A stretch of 64,000 nt of DNA from Erysipelotrichaceae bacterium (GTDB lineage Bacteria; Bacillota_I; Bacilli_A; Erysipelotrichales; Erysipelotrichaceae). The notes beneath the pieces were generated by a model, which had not been told where the DNA came from, did no database searches, and saw only the letters and a list, made by a program, of their open reading frames with translations. Position 1 is the first letter of the stretch, and every line of letters starts with the position of its first letter. Positions 18,883 through 28,247 of this stretch are shown piece after piece. A program made the position numbers and the translations under genes. The stretch lies in the NCBI GenBank assembly GCA_022772735.1, contig JALEZD010000008.1, positions 124,001 to 188,000 on the forward strand. Direction: 5' to 3'.

Positions 18883-19360
18883 ATTTTTTAAGATTGCTAT
18901 TTATATTTTTTTAATAGCAATTTTTACATTTTTTATTTTTTTCACTTACAATATTGAAGAGAATAAAGAAACAGTAAAACTTTCTTCTTGTATTGATGGA
19001 GATACTGCAAGATTTTATATTAATGGCATAGATAAAAAAGTTAGGTTTATTGGTATTAATGCTCCTGAAATAGAAGGTAATGAGATGGAATTGGGTTTAA
19101 AATCAAAAGATTTCGTATGTGATTATTTAAAAAATGCTAAAGAAATTACCTTACAACATGATCCCAAAAGTGATAATGAAGATAAATATGGAAGATTGCT
19201 TTATTGGATTTTTGTTGATGGAAAATTATTAGAAGAAGAGATTGTAAAAAATGGATATGCTAGAGTTTCTTACATTTATGACGATTATCTTTATGTCGAT
19301 GAACTATTTAATGCACAAGATTATGCAAAAAATCAAAAAATTGGAATTTGGAGTAAATAA
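18869..19360 (+). CDS. Thermonuclease-family (SNase-like) nuclease, membrane-anchored or secreted
   Basis: 163 residues from ATG 18869 (a TTG at 18860 is an alternative); the start lies within the last codons of mrp and has no clear ribosome site, so translational coupling is likely. One hydrophobic segment (about 7-25) precedes an SNase (OB-fold) domain: DGDTARFYI (calcium/catalytic Asp), KVRFIGINAPE (catalytic Arg and Glu), and DKYGRLLYWIFVDG (second catalytic Arg). No cleavage site is obvious after the hydrophobic stretch. It probably degrades extracellular DNA or RNA. Confidence 0.88.
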   Translation: MNYNKFFKIAIYIFLIAIFTFFIFFTYNIEENKETVKLSSCIDGDTARFYINGIDKKVRFIGINAPEIEGNEMELGLKSKDFVCDYLKNAKEITLQHDPKSDNEDKYGRLLYWIFVDGKLLEEEIVKNGYARVSYIYDDYLYVDELFNAQDYAKNQKIGIWSK

Positions 19361-19377
19361 TTCACTTTAAATTCACA
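19361..19377 (+). promoter_or_regulatory. Pho-box-like direct repeat before the response regulator gene
   Basis: TTCACT (19361-19366) and TTCACA (19372-19377) are direct repeats spaced 11 bases start to start, the geometry of OmpR/PhoP-type sites (Bacillus PhoP box: TT-A/T/C-ACA, N5, repeat). A TATTAT at 19390-19395 may be the -10. Confidence 0.4.
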
Positions 19378-19412
19378 TTAATAAGTTAATATTATTTTAG
19401 GAGAATAAGATT

Positions 19413-20078
19413 ATGGTTAAAGTTTTAGTTGTAGATGATGAAGTAAAAATTAGAGAAATGATATGTAAGTACGCAAAGTATGAAGGTTTTGATGTTAGCG
19501 AAGCTAGTGATGGACTAGAGGCTGTGGCAAAATGTATGGATAATGATTATGATGTAATCGTTATGGATATTATGATGCCTAATTTAGATGGTTTTTCAGC
19601 AAGTAAGGAAATAAAAAAAGAAAAAGATATTCCAATTATTTTATTATCAGCACTTGGAGAAGAATATGATAAAGTTCATGGTTTTGATATTGGTGTTGAT
19701 GATTATGTTGTTAAACCTTTTTCAAGCAAGGAATTAATGATGAGAATTCATGCACTATATAAAAGAACTAATAAAAATGCTGGTGGTTTTTTTACAATTG
19801 AAGGTTTACATATTGATTATGATGCTAGAGTTGTATTAGTTAATAATGAAAAGGTTCAACTTTCTCCTAAAGAGTTTGAATTATTAAGTTATCTAACAAA
19901 AAATATTGGTAGAGCAATCACTAGAGAACAATTACTTCAAAATATTTGGGGATATGATTTTTTTGGTGATGATAGAACATTAGATACACACATTAAACTT
20001 TTAAGAAAAAATATTAAAGAATATAGTAAATTTATTACAACATTAAGAGGGGTAGGTTATAGATTTGAAAAAGCCTAG
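19413..20078 (+). CDS. OmpR/PhoB-family response regulator
   Basis: 221 residues. The receiver domain (1-115) has the acid pair Asp8/Asp9, phospho-acceptor Asp52 in VMDIMMP, and Lys101 in VVKPFS. The C-terminal winged helix (about 125-220) has LSPKEFELL and the RGVGYRFE end typical of OmpR/PhoB. AGGAGAA precedes the ATG. The kinase gene overlaps its end by 14 bases. The direct repeat upstream suggests autoregulation; a phosphate role is only a possibility. Confidence 0.95.
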   Translation: MVKVLVVDDEVKIREMICKYAKYEGFDVSEASDGLEAVAKCMDNDYDVIVMDIMMPNLDGFSASKEIKKEKDIPIILLSALGEEYDKVHGFDIGVDDYVVKPFSSKELMMRIHALYKRTNKNAGGFFTIEGLHIDYDARVVLVNNEKVQLSPKEFELLSYLTKNIGRAITREQLLQNIWGYDFFGDDRTLDTHIKLLRKNIKEYSKFITTLRGVGYRFEKA

Positions 20079-21498
20079 TAGCTTAAAGTGGAAAATATTA
20101 AAATATATAGGATTATTTATGAGTATAATTTTAATATTTTTGTTCATTTTTCAAATATTATTGTTGGATAAATTTTATGAAATGGTAAAAAGAAATGACA
20201 TTATAAATGTTGCTAATAAGATTGAAAAAAATATAGGCAATAGTAATATTGAGGATTATATACAACAAAAATCGCAATCTAATGAAATGTGTATAATGGT
20301 TGTAAAAGAAAGCGATATTTTATCATTAAATAGTAATATGGGTTGTCCAATGCATCGGTTAACTAAAGAAGATTTAAATTATTATATCAATCAAACTAAT
20401 ACAAATGGTGGAAGTTTATTGGTTGAAACTTTCGTTCCAACTTTTGATTTTAGACAACATGAAAATACACAATCATATAGTCAAGAAAAGGGATTTGACT
20501 CACTAATGTATTTTAAAAGTGTAACTTATGAAGATGTTAACTATTTTATAATAGTTAATTCAAATATTACACCTATTAATGCAACAACAAGAACATTATC
20601 AATACAGTTATTTTTTATTAGTATTGTTGTAGTTATTTCAACAATTTTACTAACTTATATATTAACCAAACGTTTTATAAAGCCAATTGAGGATGTAAAT
20701 AGTGCTGCAAAGAGTTTATATAATGGAAAGTATAATTCAATTGAAAAGATAAATTCTAAGGAAATATATGAATTAAATAATACACTTATAAATGCTTCAA
20801 ATGAGATAAACAAAGCTGATAAAGCTAAAAGAGATTTAATTGCGAATGTTTCACATGACTTAAGAACACCACTTACTATGATTAGTGGGTATGGGGAAAT
20901 GATGTTAGATTTTCCTGAGGAAAAAACTGACGAAAATATAAAGGTAATTGTTGATGAAACAAAAAGGTTATCTTCTTTGGTAAACGATTTATTAGATTTT
21001 TCAAAATTACAAGAAAATAAAATAAAACTAGAAAGTAATAATTTTAATTTGAGTGAATTAATAAAAAATGTTTTAACAAAATATAATTTTTATATTCAAA
21101 GTGAAGGTTTTGAAATTACATATAATTATGAGAATGAAGTTATTATTAATGGTGATGATTTAAGAATTTCTCAGGTAATGCATAATTTCATTAGCAATGC
21201 AATTAATTATTCATCGGATAGTAAAAAAATTATTGTCAATCAAATTGTAAAAGATAATTTTGTTAGAATTGAAGTTATAGATTTTGGCAAAGGAATCGAA
21301 AAAGAAAGTATACCATTTATTTGGGATAGATATTATAAAGTTGATAAAGAACATATTAGATCATCTACAGGCAGTGGTATTGGACTTGCGATTGCAAAAG
21401 AAATTTTAGAATTACATAATTTTAAATATGGAGTTATTAGTGATTTAGAAAAGGGAAGTACATTTTATTTTGAAACCCCTGTAATAGAAATATTATAA
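20065..21498 (+). CDS. Membrane sensor histidine kinase
   Basis: 477 residues from TTG 20065, preceded by GAGGGGTAGG and placed before the first membrane helix (about 13-33). An extracytoplasmic sensor region (about 35-178) is followed by a second helix (about 180-205), a HAMP domain (PIEDVNSAAKSLYNGKYN), HisKA with SHDLRTPL (His264), and HATPase_c with N-box FISNAINYSS, DFGKGIE and GSGIGLAIAK. The 3' end overlaps the convergent prepilin peptidase gene by 62 bases. It pairs with the adjacent regulator. Confidence 0.94.
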   Translation: MKKPSSLKWKILKYIGLFMSIILIFLFIFQILLLDKFYEMVKRNDIINVANKIEKNIGNSNIEDYIQQKSQSNEMCIMVVKESDILSLNSNMGCPMHRLTKEDLNYYINQTNTNGGSLLVETFVPTFDFRQHENTQSYSQEKGFDSLMYFKSVTYEDVNYFIIVNSNITPINATTRTLSIQLFFISIVVVISTILLTYILTKRFIKPIEDVNSAAKSLYNGKYNSIEKINSKEIYELNNTLINASNEINKADKAKRDLIANVSHDLRTPLTMISGYGEMMLDFPEEKTDENIKVIVDETKRLSSLVNDLLDFSKLQENKIKLESNNFNLSELIKNVLTKYNFYIQSEGFEITYNYENEVIINGDDLRISQVMHNFISNAINYSSDSKKIIVNQIVKDNFVRIEVIDFGKGIEKESIPFIWDRYYKVDKEHIRSSTGSGIGLAIAKEILELHNFKYGVISDLEKGSTFYFETPVIEIL

Positions 21499-22087
21499 AA
21501 TAACTAATTCCAATATAAGGAGCAAATTTTATTGTTCCTTTTTTTGCTTTTGATAATGCTAAAATACAACTTAAAAATAAACCAAGTATAAAGTTATAAA
21601 AATTTAAATGCAGTGATAAAGAAGCTAAAAGTTTTATATCACCAAATCCAATCAACTTAAAAAATGATAATATGCCACCAATTATTAAAATATATATAAT
21701 TAATTCAAATTTTGGATTTTGAAATGATAATATTGAAATAATTATCCATGACAAATCTGGAATTTCACCTGTTTTTATATCAACAACTGCAGCCATGTAA
21801 AGCATTGAAAATATAAAAAACAATGTTATGTCATATTTTAAATATGTAATAAAAACATACATAACAGAAAATAAAATTTCAGTAAATATTATTAATTTAC
21901 TTATTTTTGTTTTACAATTTCTACATCTACCTTTTAATAAAAAATAACTAATTATTGGTATATTATCATAAATTTTTAGCTTTTGATTACAACTAAAACA
22001 AAAACTATATTTATTTATAAAATAGTTTGGATATCTATCAATTAAGCATTGAATAAATGAAGCATAAATAACAATAAAAATAACCAT
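21437..22087 (-). CDS. Type IV prepilin peptidase (A24 family)
   Basis: 216 residues with several membrane helices. The N-terminal domain has two CxxC pairs (CFSC and CRNC) around NIPIISYFLLKGR, as in PilD/ComC enzymes; the catalytic Asp residues are in VDIKTGEIPD and GFGDIKLL. It cleaves and may N-methylate class III signal peptides of pilins or competence pseudopilins. No pilin or comG gene is in the window. The start has GGTGAT as ribosome site. The coding region overlaps the end of the convergent histidine kinase by 62 bases. Confidence 0.9.
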   Translation of the reverse strand: MVIFIVIYASFIQCLIDRYPNYFINKYSFCFSCNQKLKIYDNIPIISYFLLKGRCRNCKTKISKLIIFTEILFSVMYVFITYLKYDITLFFIFSMLYMAAVVDIKTGEIPDLSWIIISILSFQNPKFELIIYILIIGGILSFFKLIGFGDIKLLASLSLHLNFYNFILGLFLSCILALSKAKKGTIKFAPYIGISYFIIFLLQGFQNKMYFPFLNH

Positions 22088-22127
22088 ATTATCACCATTA
22101 ATATATAAGAAAATACTAATTATTTCC

Positions 22128-22167
22128 TAAAAAAACCCTTTTTCTGGATTAATTCAGTAAAAAGGGT
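22128..22167 (-). terminator. Terminator of the helicase-dagK operon
   Basis: On the minus strand the arms ACCCTTTTT.CTG and CAG.AAAAAGGGT (plus 22135-22167) form a long hairpin with one bulge and are followed by seven T residues (plus 22128-22134). Confidence 0.8.
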
Positions 22168-22193
22168 GTATATCAGTTAATTTATTATATATT

Positions 22194-23090
22194 TTATTTT
22201 AGTTTAGATGACATAGGAACTCTTAAATTTAGTGAATCTTTCATAATGTCAAATGTTATTGATTTTGTTTTAAAATTTTCACCATCAGATTGAGCATCGA
22301 CTTCAATTTCTGTTTCAATTTTAATTTTTTTGCCTCTATATATATGAATTTCTTTTATTGTTTTTGTATTTCCTGATAAATATTTTGGTAAAAGGGTTAA
22401 TAGTTTAAATACAGGTATATTGTCTATTACAATTATATCAAAATAGCCATCTTGTATGCTTACATCCTGTATGGGATTAACACCATTTCCATAAAATTTT
22501 CCATTCATTACACCAACAAGTAATGATTTTTGTTTAATAATTTTATCATCAATAGTTAATGTCATATTAAACGGTTTTGGTGCTAGAACACCAATTGATG
22601 AAGCAATTCCATAGAGAAATTTTTTTGGCATGAATGATTTTTTAAATATCTCACATGCAAGGGTGTTTATTCTAGCATCTAAGCCAAGTGTTGTAGAATT
22701 TAAAAATCTTGTTTTATTCGCAATACCATAATCAACATAAACATTTCTTCCATGAATACATTCAATAATAGTTTGTAAAATATCACTATTGTCATCACTT
22801 ATCATTCTAAAAAAGTCATTTCCTGTACCTGCTGGAATTATTGAAACACTTACCTTATCATTAACACCATTAAGTATTTCAAATGCAGTTCCATCTCCGC
22901 CAATAGAGTATAAAGTTACATCATCATTAATTCCATATTGATTTGCGATTTCAGATGCGTGTTTACTATATTGTGTTTCAATAATTTCATAATCCAGATT
23001 ATTGTCAATACAATATTTTTCTAATATATTTTTTATTTTTTGTGTTTTTCCACTTGCAGCAGTTGGATTTAAAATAAAAATATGTTTCAT
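22194..23090 (-). CDS. Diacylglycerol/lipid kinase (DagK/YegS family)
   Basis: 298 residues. The catalytic domain shows FILNPTAASGKT, SIGGDGTAFEILNG (the GGDGT phosphate-binding loop) and IPAGTGNDF, followed by the beta-rich C-terminal domain with SDGE near the end. The family phosphorylates diacylglycerol or undecaprenol-like lipids at the membrane; in Bacillus DgkB recycles diacylglycerol from lipoteichoic acid synthesis. It follows the helicase gene by 3 bases with AGGT upstream of its ATG, so both are one operon. Confidence 0.92.
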   Translation of the reverse strand: MKHIFILNPTAASGKTQKIKNILEKYCIDNNLDYEIIETQYSKHASEIANQYGINDDVTLYSIGGDGTAFEILNGVNDKVSVSIIPAGTGNDFFRMISDDNSDILQTIIECIHGRNVYVDYGIANKTRFLNSTTLGLDARINTLACEIFKKSFMPKKFLYGIASSIGVLAPKPFNMTLTIDDKIIKQKSLLVGVMNGKFYGNGVNPIQDVSIQDGYFDIIVIDNIPVFKLLTLLPKYLSGNTKTIKEIHIYRGKKIKIETEIEVDAQSDGENFKTKSITFDIMKDSLNLRVPMSSKLK

Positions 23091-23093
23091 ATT

Positions 23094-24698
23094 TTACCTC
23101 TGACGTTTACTTTTTTTAGCCTTTTCTAATGATACTTCAATTTTTTTATTTTTTATAGTAGTTTTATTTAATTTTTTTATTATTTGATTTTTTATGTCTT
23201 CAGGTATTTCTGCAATGCTGTAGGTGTTAAATATTTTTATTTTTCCAATGTCTTTAGAATTTAAACCTGTTGCTTCTGATATAGCACAAACAATATGATT
23301 TACTTCAACTTTGTCTTTAGATCCAACTGAAATTTTTATGCTTACTTTTTTTCTAGTTTTACTTTTTAGTGAATTTAATTTTATAGGTGCTTGCACAACT
23401 TCGATTGTATTTTTTGAGTAGTGTTTATTTATAAGTGCTAAGAGTAATTCATTAACATCTAAATTTTCATTTTTAATTAAATCTAAAACTAGTTTATTTA
23501 TTTTTTTATCTGTTTTAATGTTTAGAGATTCTTTTAAATCAGAAATAATTTGTTCAAAGATAACTTTATCTATCATTTCTTTTGTAGGTAAATCTTCAAT
23601 ATTAATTTTAGATTTAGTAATTTTTTCTAAATCATTTATTATTCTTTTTTCCTTTGGATTAAAAAGAGTTATAGCTACACCTTGTTTCCCAGCTCTTCCA
23701 CATCTTCCAATACGGTGAACATAATATTCATTTTCTTGTGGTAAATCATAATTTATTACCATATCCATATTGTTTACATCAATTCCTCTAGAAGCAACAT
23801 CAGTACATATAAGATAATTTATTTGACCTTTTTTAAATCTTTCCATAACTTTTGTTCGTGCTTCTTGTTTCATATCACCATGTATAGCACTTGCAGGATA
23901 ATTTAAACTCACAAGCTGTGCACATAAGTCATCTACCATTTTTTTTGTATTACAGAAAATCATTGCCATTTTAGGTTTTCTTATTTCTAAAGCTTGTATA
24001 AGTACTTTTTCTTTATCTTTTTGAGCAACTTCATACCCGAGTTGAGTTATTGTACTTCCTGTAAGTTTTGTTTCTGGATTTTTTATAAAAAGTGGATCTT
24101 TTTGATAATTTGAAGCAATATCTTTTATAGCTTGTGGCATTGTTGCAGAAAATAAAAGAGTTTGTCTTGTTTCTGGGATGAATTCTATTATTTTTTCAAT
24201 ATCTTCTCTAAAACCCATATTTAACATTTCATCAGCTTCATCAAGAACAAGAAGATTACATTCATCTAATTTTAATGTTTTCTTTTCCAAGTGATCTAAT
24301 ACTCTACCAGGACAACCTACGATTATTTCACAACCTTGTTTGATATTTTTTATTTGTTCTTGAAATGATGTACCACCATATATAGTAACAACTTTTATAC
24401 CTTCAATATATTTAGAAAATTTTCGTAATTCGTTGCTTACTTGTAGGGATAATTCACGTGTAGGGCTTAAAACAAGTGCTTGAGGCTTTCTTTTTCCTTC
24501 AGATTTTTTAATTTTTTCAATAAGTGGTAACCCAAATGCAGCAGTTTTTCCAGTTCCAGTTTGAGATTGCCCTAATATATCCCTATTATTCAAAATGATA
24601 GGGATACATGCATTTTGAATGTATGTAGCTTCATTATAACCTAAATCATATATAGCTTTTAAAATATTTTCTGATAATCCTAATTCTTTAAATTTCAT
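23094..24698 (-). CDS. DEAD-box RNA helicase with DbpA-type RNA-binding domain
   Basis: 534 residues. All helicase motifs are visible: Q-motif region (ELGLSENILKAI), AQTGTGKTAA (here SQTGTGKT), PTREL, GGTSF, GCPGR, VLDEADEML, SATMP, and HRIGRCGRAGK. A variable linker leads to a C-terminal RRM-like domain (about 455-525, SVGSKDKVEVNHIV, IGKIKIFNTYSIAEI) as in DbpA/CsdA/YxiN, then a basic tail. Such helicases act in ribosome assembly or RNA decay. It has its own promoter, divergent from the K+ transporter. Confidence 0.94.
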   Translation of the reverse strand: MKFKELGLSENILKAIYDLGYNEATYIQNACIPIILNNRDILGQSQTGTGKTAAFGLPLIEKIKKSEGKRKPQALVLSPTRELSLQVSNELRKFSKYIEGIKVVTIYGGTSFQEQIKNIKQGCEIIVGCPGRVLDHLEKKTLKLDECNLLVLDEADEMLNMGFREDIEKIIEFIPETRQTLLFSATMPQAIKDIASNYQKDPLFIKNPETKLTGSTITQLGYEVAQKDKEKVLIQALEIRKPKMAMIFCNTKKMVDDLCAQLVSLNYPASAIHGDMKQEARTKVMERFKKGQINYLICTDVASRGIDVNNMDMVINYDLPQENEYYVHRIGRCGRAGKQGVAITLFNPKEKRIINDLEKITKSKINIEDLPTKEMIDKVIFEQIISDLKESLNIKTDKKINKLVLDLIKNENLDVNELLLALINKHYSKNTIEVVQAPIKLNSLKSKTRKKVSIKISVGSKDKVEVNHIVCAISEATGLNSKDIGKIKIFNTYSIAEIPEDIKNQIIKKLNKTTIKNKKIEVSLEKAKKSKRQR

Positions 24699-24722
24699 TT
24701 ATTTTTTTCCTTTAACTTAGCC

Positions 24723-24750
24723 AATATACCACATATATTCAAATATTCAA
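24723..24750 (-). promoter_or_regulatory. Helicase operon promoter
   Basis: Minus-strand TTGAAT (plus 24745-24750), 16-base spacer ending in TGG, TATATT (plus 24723-24728). Confidence 0.55.
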
Positions 24751-24756
24751 AATTAA

Positions 24757-24784
24757 TTGCAAATTATTTTTAAAATCATATAAT
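24757..24784 (+). promoter_or_regulatory. trkH promoter
   Basis: TTGCAA (24757-24762), 16-base spacer, TATAAT (24779-24784). The predicted start of transcription near 24791 lies after an in-frame upstream ATG (24783), which excludes that ATG as the start codon. Confidence 0.6.
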
Positions 24785-24803
24785 GGTATATTATGGTGAT
24801 TGT

Positions 24804-26186
24804 ATGAAAAAATGTTTTAATTTTTTAAGAGAAAAGTTAATGAAAGGTGTTAAAACTCCAAGAATTTTAGCATTTAGTTTTATCTTTGTAATTATTATTG
24901 GTTCATTATTACTTTCTCTTCCAATATCGAATAATGGTGAAAATGTTAAATATATTGAACATCTTTTTACTGCGGTTAGTGCAACCTGCGTTACTGGTCT
25001 TTTAACTGTTAATATTTCAACACAATATACTATATTTGGGCAAGTTATTATAATTTGTTTGATGCAAATAGGTGGGTTGGGTTTAATGACTTTCTTAATA
25101 ATGTTTTTATCTGTTGCAAAAAAACAGTTGTACTTTGCAGAGAAAAAACTTGTTCAAGACGCATTAAATAAATCAACAATTGAGAATATTCCTGTATATA
25201 TAAAAAGTATATTTAAATACACATTATTTTTTGAAATGATTGGTGTAATATTTTTAAGTTTTAAATTTTGTAAAAAATTTGGTTTTGCTAGAGGAGTTTT
25301 TAATGCAATATTTTTGAGCGTATCAGCTTTTTGTAATGCAGGTATGGATAACTTTTCATTAAGCTCTTTAGAAATGTATAAAGGTGATTTATTAGTTAAT
25401 GTCGTTGTTTGTTTTTTAATTGTTGTCGGTGGTTTGGGATTTGCAGTTTGGTTTGATTTGTTTAATATAATTAAAAATAAGAAAAAATCAATTAAAACAA
25501 TTAGCCATCATTTTACAATTAATACAAAGTTGGTTGTGAAAATAACTGCAATTTTAATAATTTTAGGTGCAGTAGTGTTTTATTTGTTAGAAAATAATTG
25601 GAGTATGAATAATCTAAATGTTTTTGAAAAAATTATCATTTCTATTTTTAATTCGATTACATTAAGAACAGCTGGTTTTTCAAGTATACCAATTGGTAAT
25701 ATGAAAAATGCAACATTATTAATTATGTGTTTATTTATGCTTATTGGTGGTTCTCCTGGAGGTACTGCTGGTGGGATAAAAACTACAACCTTTGGAGTTT
25801 TGTTGCTTTCTATTAAAACTATAATATCTAATAAAACATACATAAATTATCATCAAAGAGAAATTTCACAAAATATTGTTAATAAAGCATTTATAGTTTT
25901 TACAATTTATTTAGTTTCTATTTTTATTTCTGTGTTCTTTTTGCTTTTAATGGAGCCAAAATTTCAATTGATGGAGTTACTATTTGAAACCATATCTGCT
26001 ATTGCAACAGTTGGTTTAAGTGTTGGAATTACTCCAGATTTAACAAACTATGGTAAAATAATAATCATGATTATGATGTTTATTGGAAGAGTTGGACCAA
26101 TTACAATTATTATTTCAACAATTAGTAGAAAAACCAATAAAAATGATATGATAAGATACTCTCAAGAAGATGTATTGATAGGGTAG
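24804..26186 (+). CDS. TrkH/KtrB-family potassium uptake membrane subunit
   Basis: 460 residues with four repeated membrane-pore-membrane units. Selectivity filter stretches are recognisable: SATCVTGL, SAFCNAGMDNFS, TLRTAGFSS and ISAIATVGLS. The GGSPGGTAGGIKT motif lies in the third-fourth repeat linker and is typical of KtrB/TrkH. It transports K+ (with Na+ or H+) across the membrane and needs the cytosolic RCK subunit encoded next. ATG 24804 with GGTGAT upstream is preferred to ATG 24783. Confidence 0.95.
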   Translation: MKKCFNFLREKLMKGVKTPRILAFSFIFVIIIGSLLLSLPISNNGENVKYIEHLFTAVSATCVTGLLTVNISTQYTIFGQVIIICLMQIGGLGLMTFLIMFLSVAKKQLYFAEKKLVQDALNKSTIENIPVYIKSIFKYTLFFEMIGVIFLSFKFCKKFGFARGVFNAIFLSVSAFCNAGMDNFSLSSLEMYKGDLLVNVVVCFLIVVGGLGFAVWFDLFNIIKNKKKSIKTISHHFTINTKLVVKITAILIILGAVVFYLLENNWSMNNLNVFEKIIISIFNSITLRTAGFSSIPIGNMKNATLLIMCLFMLIGGSPGGTAGGIKTTTFGVLLLSIKTIISNKTYINYHQREISQNIVNKAFIVFTIYLVSIFISVFFLLLMEPKFQLMELLFETISAIATVGLSVGITPDLTNYGKIIIMIMMFIGRVGPITIIISTISRKTNKNDMIRYSQEDVLIG

Positions 26187-26195
26187 GTGATATAT

Positions 26196-26855
26196 ATGAG
26201 TAGAAAAAGTTATGCAGTTTTAGGATTGGGGGTTTTTGGCTCTACAATTGCAACAACACTTGCAAGTTTTGATTATGATGTTATTGCTGTTGATTTAGAT
26301 AACAGCTGTGTTGAAAGGGTATTAGATGATGTAACTAGCGCAGTTGTTGCTGATATAACAGATATTGACCAGTTAAAAGCTATTGGTATTGGAGATGTTG
26401 ATTGTGCAATTGTTGCAACTGGAACGCATTTAGAAGATAGTATTATGGCTATAATGAATTTGAAAGAATTAAATGTTCCATATATTGTTGCAAAAGCAAA
26501 AAATAAAAAATATATGCAAATATTAGAACGTGTTGGTGCAGATAGAGTAATTAGACCTGAAAAAGAGATGGGAGTAAGAGTTGCAAAACAACTTGTATCA
26601 CCAAATATAGTTGATTTAATTGACATTGATAATAAGTATAGTGTTATAGAAATTTTAGCACCAAATAATTGGGTTAATAATACACTTGCAAAACTTAATT
26701 TGAGGAATAGATTTGGAGTGAATGTTTTAGGAGTAAGAAAAAGTGCAACTGCTCCATTATCAATTTCTCCTTCTGCAGATTATCTTATTGAAGCAGATGA
26801 TAGACTTCTTGTAATTGCAAGTAAAGAAAAATTTGATACCTTGGGTATTAATTAA
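26196..26855 (+). CDS. TrkA/KtrA-family potassium uptake regulatory subunit
   Basis: 219 residues. An RCK_N Rossmann domain (VLGLGVFGST, acidic VDLD at the end of strand 2, DVTSAVVADITD) is followed by an RCK_C domain (about 140-219). The single N/C pair matches KtrA rather than the doubled TrkA of enterobacteria. It forms an octameric ring that gates the K+ channel in response to nucleotides. ATG 26196 with GGTGAT spanning the trkH stop is chosen over GTG 26187. Confidence 0.94.
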   Translation: MSRKSYAVLGLGVFGSTIATTLASFDYDVIAVDLDNSCVERVLDDVTSAVVADITDIDQLKAIGIGDVDCAIVATGTHLEDSIMAIMNLKELNVPYIVAKAKNKKYMQILERVGADRVIRPEKEMGVRVAKQLVSPNIVDLIDIDNKYSVIEILAPNNWVNNTLAKLNLRNRFGVNVLGVRKSATAPLSISPSADYLIEADDRLLVIASKEKFDTLGIN

Positions 26856-26878
26856 TATTGTTTTTAAAAGGTGAATTT

Positions 26879-27343
26879 ATGAAGTTAAAAGAATTTGTTT
26901 TATTAGTGCTTTTTTTGTTTATTGATCAAATCACAAAATTTATAGTTTCTACAAATTTAAATATTTATGAACCGATTGTTGTAATAAAAAACTTTTTTAA
27001 TATAACTTATGCTCAAAATACAGGTGCTGCTTGGAGTATCTTTGAGGGAAAAACTATTGTTTTAACAATTGTTTCATTTGTTGTTTCTTGTGCGATGATT
27101 TATTGGTTATTTAAAAATAAAAATGAGACAAAAATAGTACGATTTAGTGTTTTACTTATGTTATCGGGAGCAATTGGGAATTTTATTGATAGATTACTTT
27201 TAGGATATGTAATTGATTTTTTAGATTTTTATATTTTTGGATATGATTTTCCTATATTTAACATCGCTGATTCACTTTTGTGTATTGGAGTTGGAATATT
27301 ACTGTTGAGTACTTTCTTTGAAAAGGAGAAAATCAATGGATAA
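26879..27343 (+). CDS. lspA: Lipoprotein signal peptidase (signal peptidase II)
   Basis: 154 residues, four membrane helices. The catalytic aspartates are in GNFIDRL...YVIDFLDF and FNIADSLL, and the FFNITYAQNTGAAWSIF block is typical. It removes the signal peptide of prolipoproteins, including the two lipoproteins encoded in this window. ATG 26879 with AAGGTGA is chosen over TTG 26858. It overlaps rluD by 8 bases, a conserved pairing in Bacillota. Confidence 0.96.
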   Translation: MKLKEFVLLVLFLFIDQITKFIVSTNLNIYEPIVVIKNFFNITYAQNTGAAWSIFEGKTIVLTIVSFVVSCAMIYWLFKNKNETKIVRFSVLLMLSGAIGNFIDRLLLGYVIDFLDFYIFGYDFPIFNIADSLLCIGVGILLLSTFFEKEKING

Positions 27344-28247
27344 TTTAATTTTAAAAGTTGTAGATAATGAAGGTGTAAGAATAGATAAATATTTATGTGG
27401 TATACAAGATTTAACTCGTAGCAAAATTCAAACTTTGATTAAAGATGGATTGGTAAAAGTAAATGGTGAAAGTGTTTCATCAAATTATAAAGTTAAAAGT
27501 AATGATGAAATAATTATAAATATTCCTGAGGTGAATGTTGATGATTTATTACCAGAAAATATACCATTAAACATTCTTTATGAAGATGATGATTTAATTG
27601 TAGTTGATAAAGATAAAGGTATGGTTGTACATCCTGCTGCAGGTAATTATACTAAAACTCTTGTAAATGCACTTTTGTATCATTTTAATAATTTATCAAA
27701 TAATGATGACAATATCCGTCCAGGAATTGTTCATAGAATTGATAAAAATACAAGTGGTTGTTTAATTGTGTGTAAAAATGATAAAGCACATAATGAAATT
27801 GCTAATCAAATCAAATCTAAAAAATGCCATAGAACATATATTGCACTTGTTCATGGTGTTATTGAACATGAAACTGGAACAATAAATGCTCCAATTGGAA
27901 GAAGCAAACATGATAGACAAAAAATGTGTGTTACAGATATAAATGGTAAAGAAGCAATAACTCATTTTAAAGTTTTAAAACGTTTTGTAAATCATACTCT
28001 TATTGAATGTGAGCTTGAAACTGGAAGAACTCATCAAATTAGAGTTCATATGCAATATATAAAACATCCTATTGTAGGTGATGATAAATATAGTTATTCA
28101 AATACAAGAAAAGATACAAATGGTCAAATGTTGCATGCAATTAAAATTCAATTTAATCAACCAACAAATGGTAAATTGATTGTTGTTGAAAGTAAATTGC
28201 CATTGTATTTTGAAGAAATATTGAAGGATATAGAAAAAAATGGTTGA
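27336..28247 (+). CDS. RluA/RluD-family 23S rRNA pseudouridine synthase
   Basis: 303 residues. An N-terminal S4 domain (about 1-60, RIDKYLCGIQDLTRSKIQTLIKDG) precedes the RluA catalytic domain with GIVHRIDKNTSGCLIV (catalytic Asp in HRIDK.TSG), VHPAAGNYTKTLVNAL and ETGRTHQIRVH. Bacillus YlyB is the positional counterpart, next to lspA. It isomerises uridines in large-subunit rRNA; the exact site is not readable. ATG 27336 with AAGGAG is chosen over TTG 27318. Confidence 0.95.
   Translation: MDNLILKVVDNEGVRIDKYLCGIQDLTRSKIQTLIKDGLVKVNGESVSSNYKVKSNDEIIINIPEVNVDDLLPENIPLNILYEDDDLIVVDKDKGMVVHPAAGNYTKTLVNALLYHFNNLSNNDDNIRPGIVHRIDKNTSGCLIVCKNDKAHNEIANQIKSKKCHRTYIALVHGVIEHETGTINAPIGRSKHDRQKMCVTDINGKEAITHFKVLKRFVNHTLIECELETGRTHQIRVHMQYIKHPIVGDDKYSYSNTRKDTNGQMLHAIKIQFNQPTNGKLIVVESKLPLYFEEILKDIEKNG

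Noticed and set aside
24783..24803. Upstream ATG for trkH
   Set aside because: It overlaps the TATAAT of the promoter, so it would not be in the transcript.
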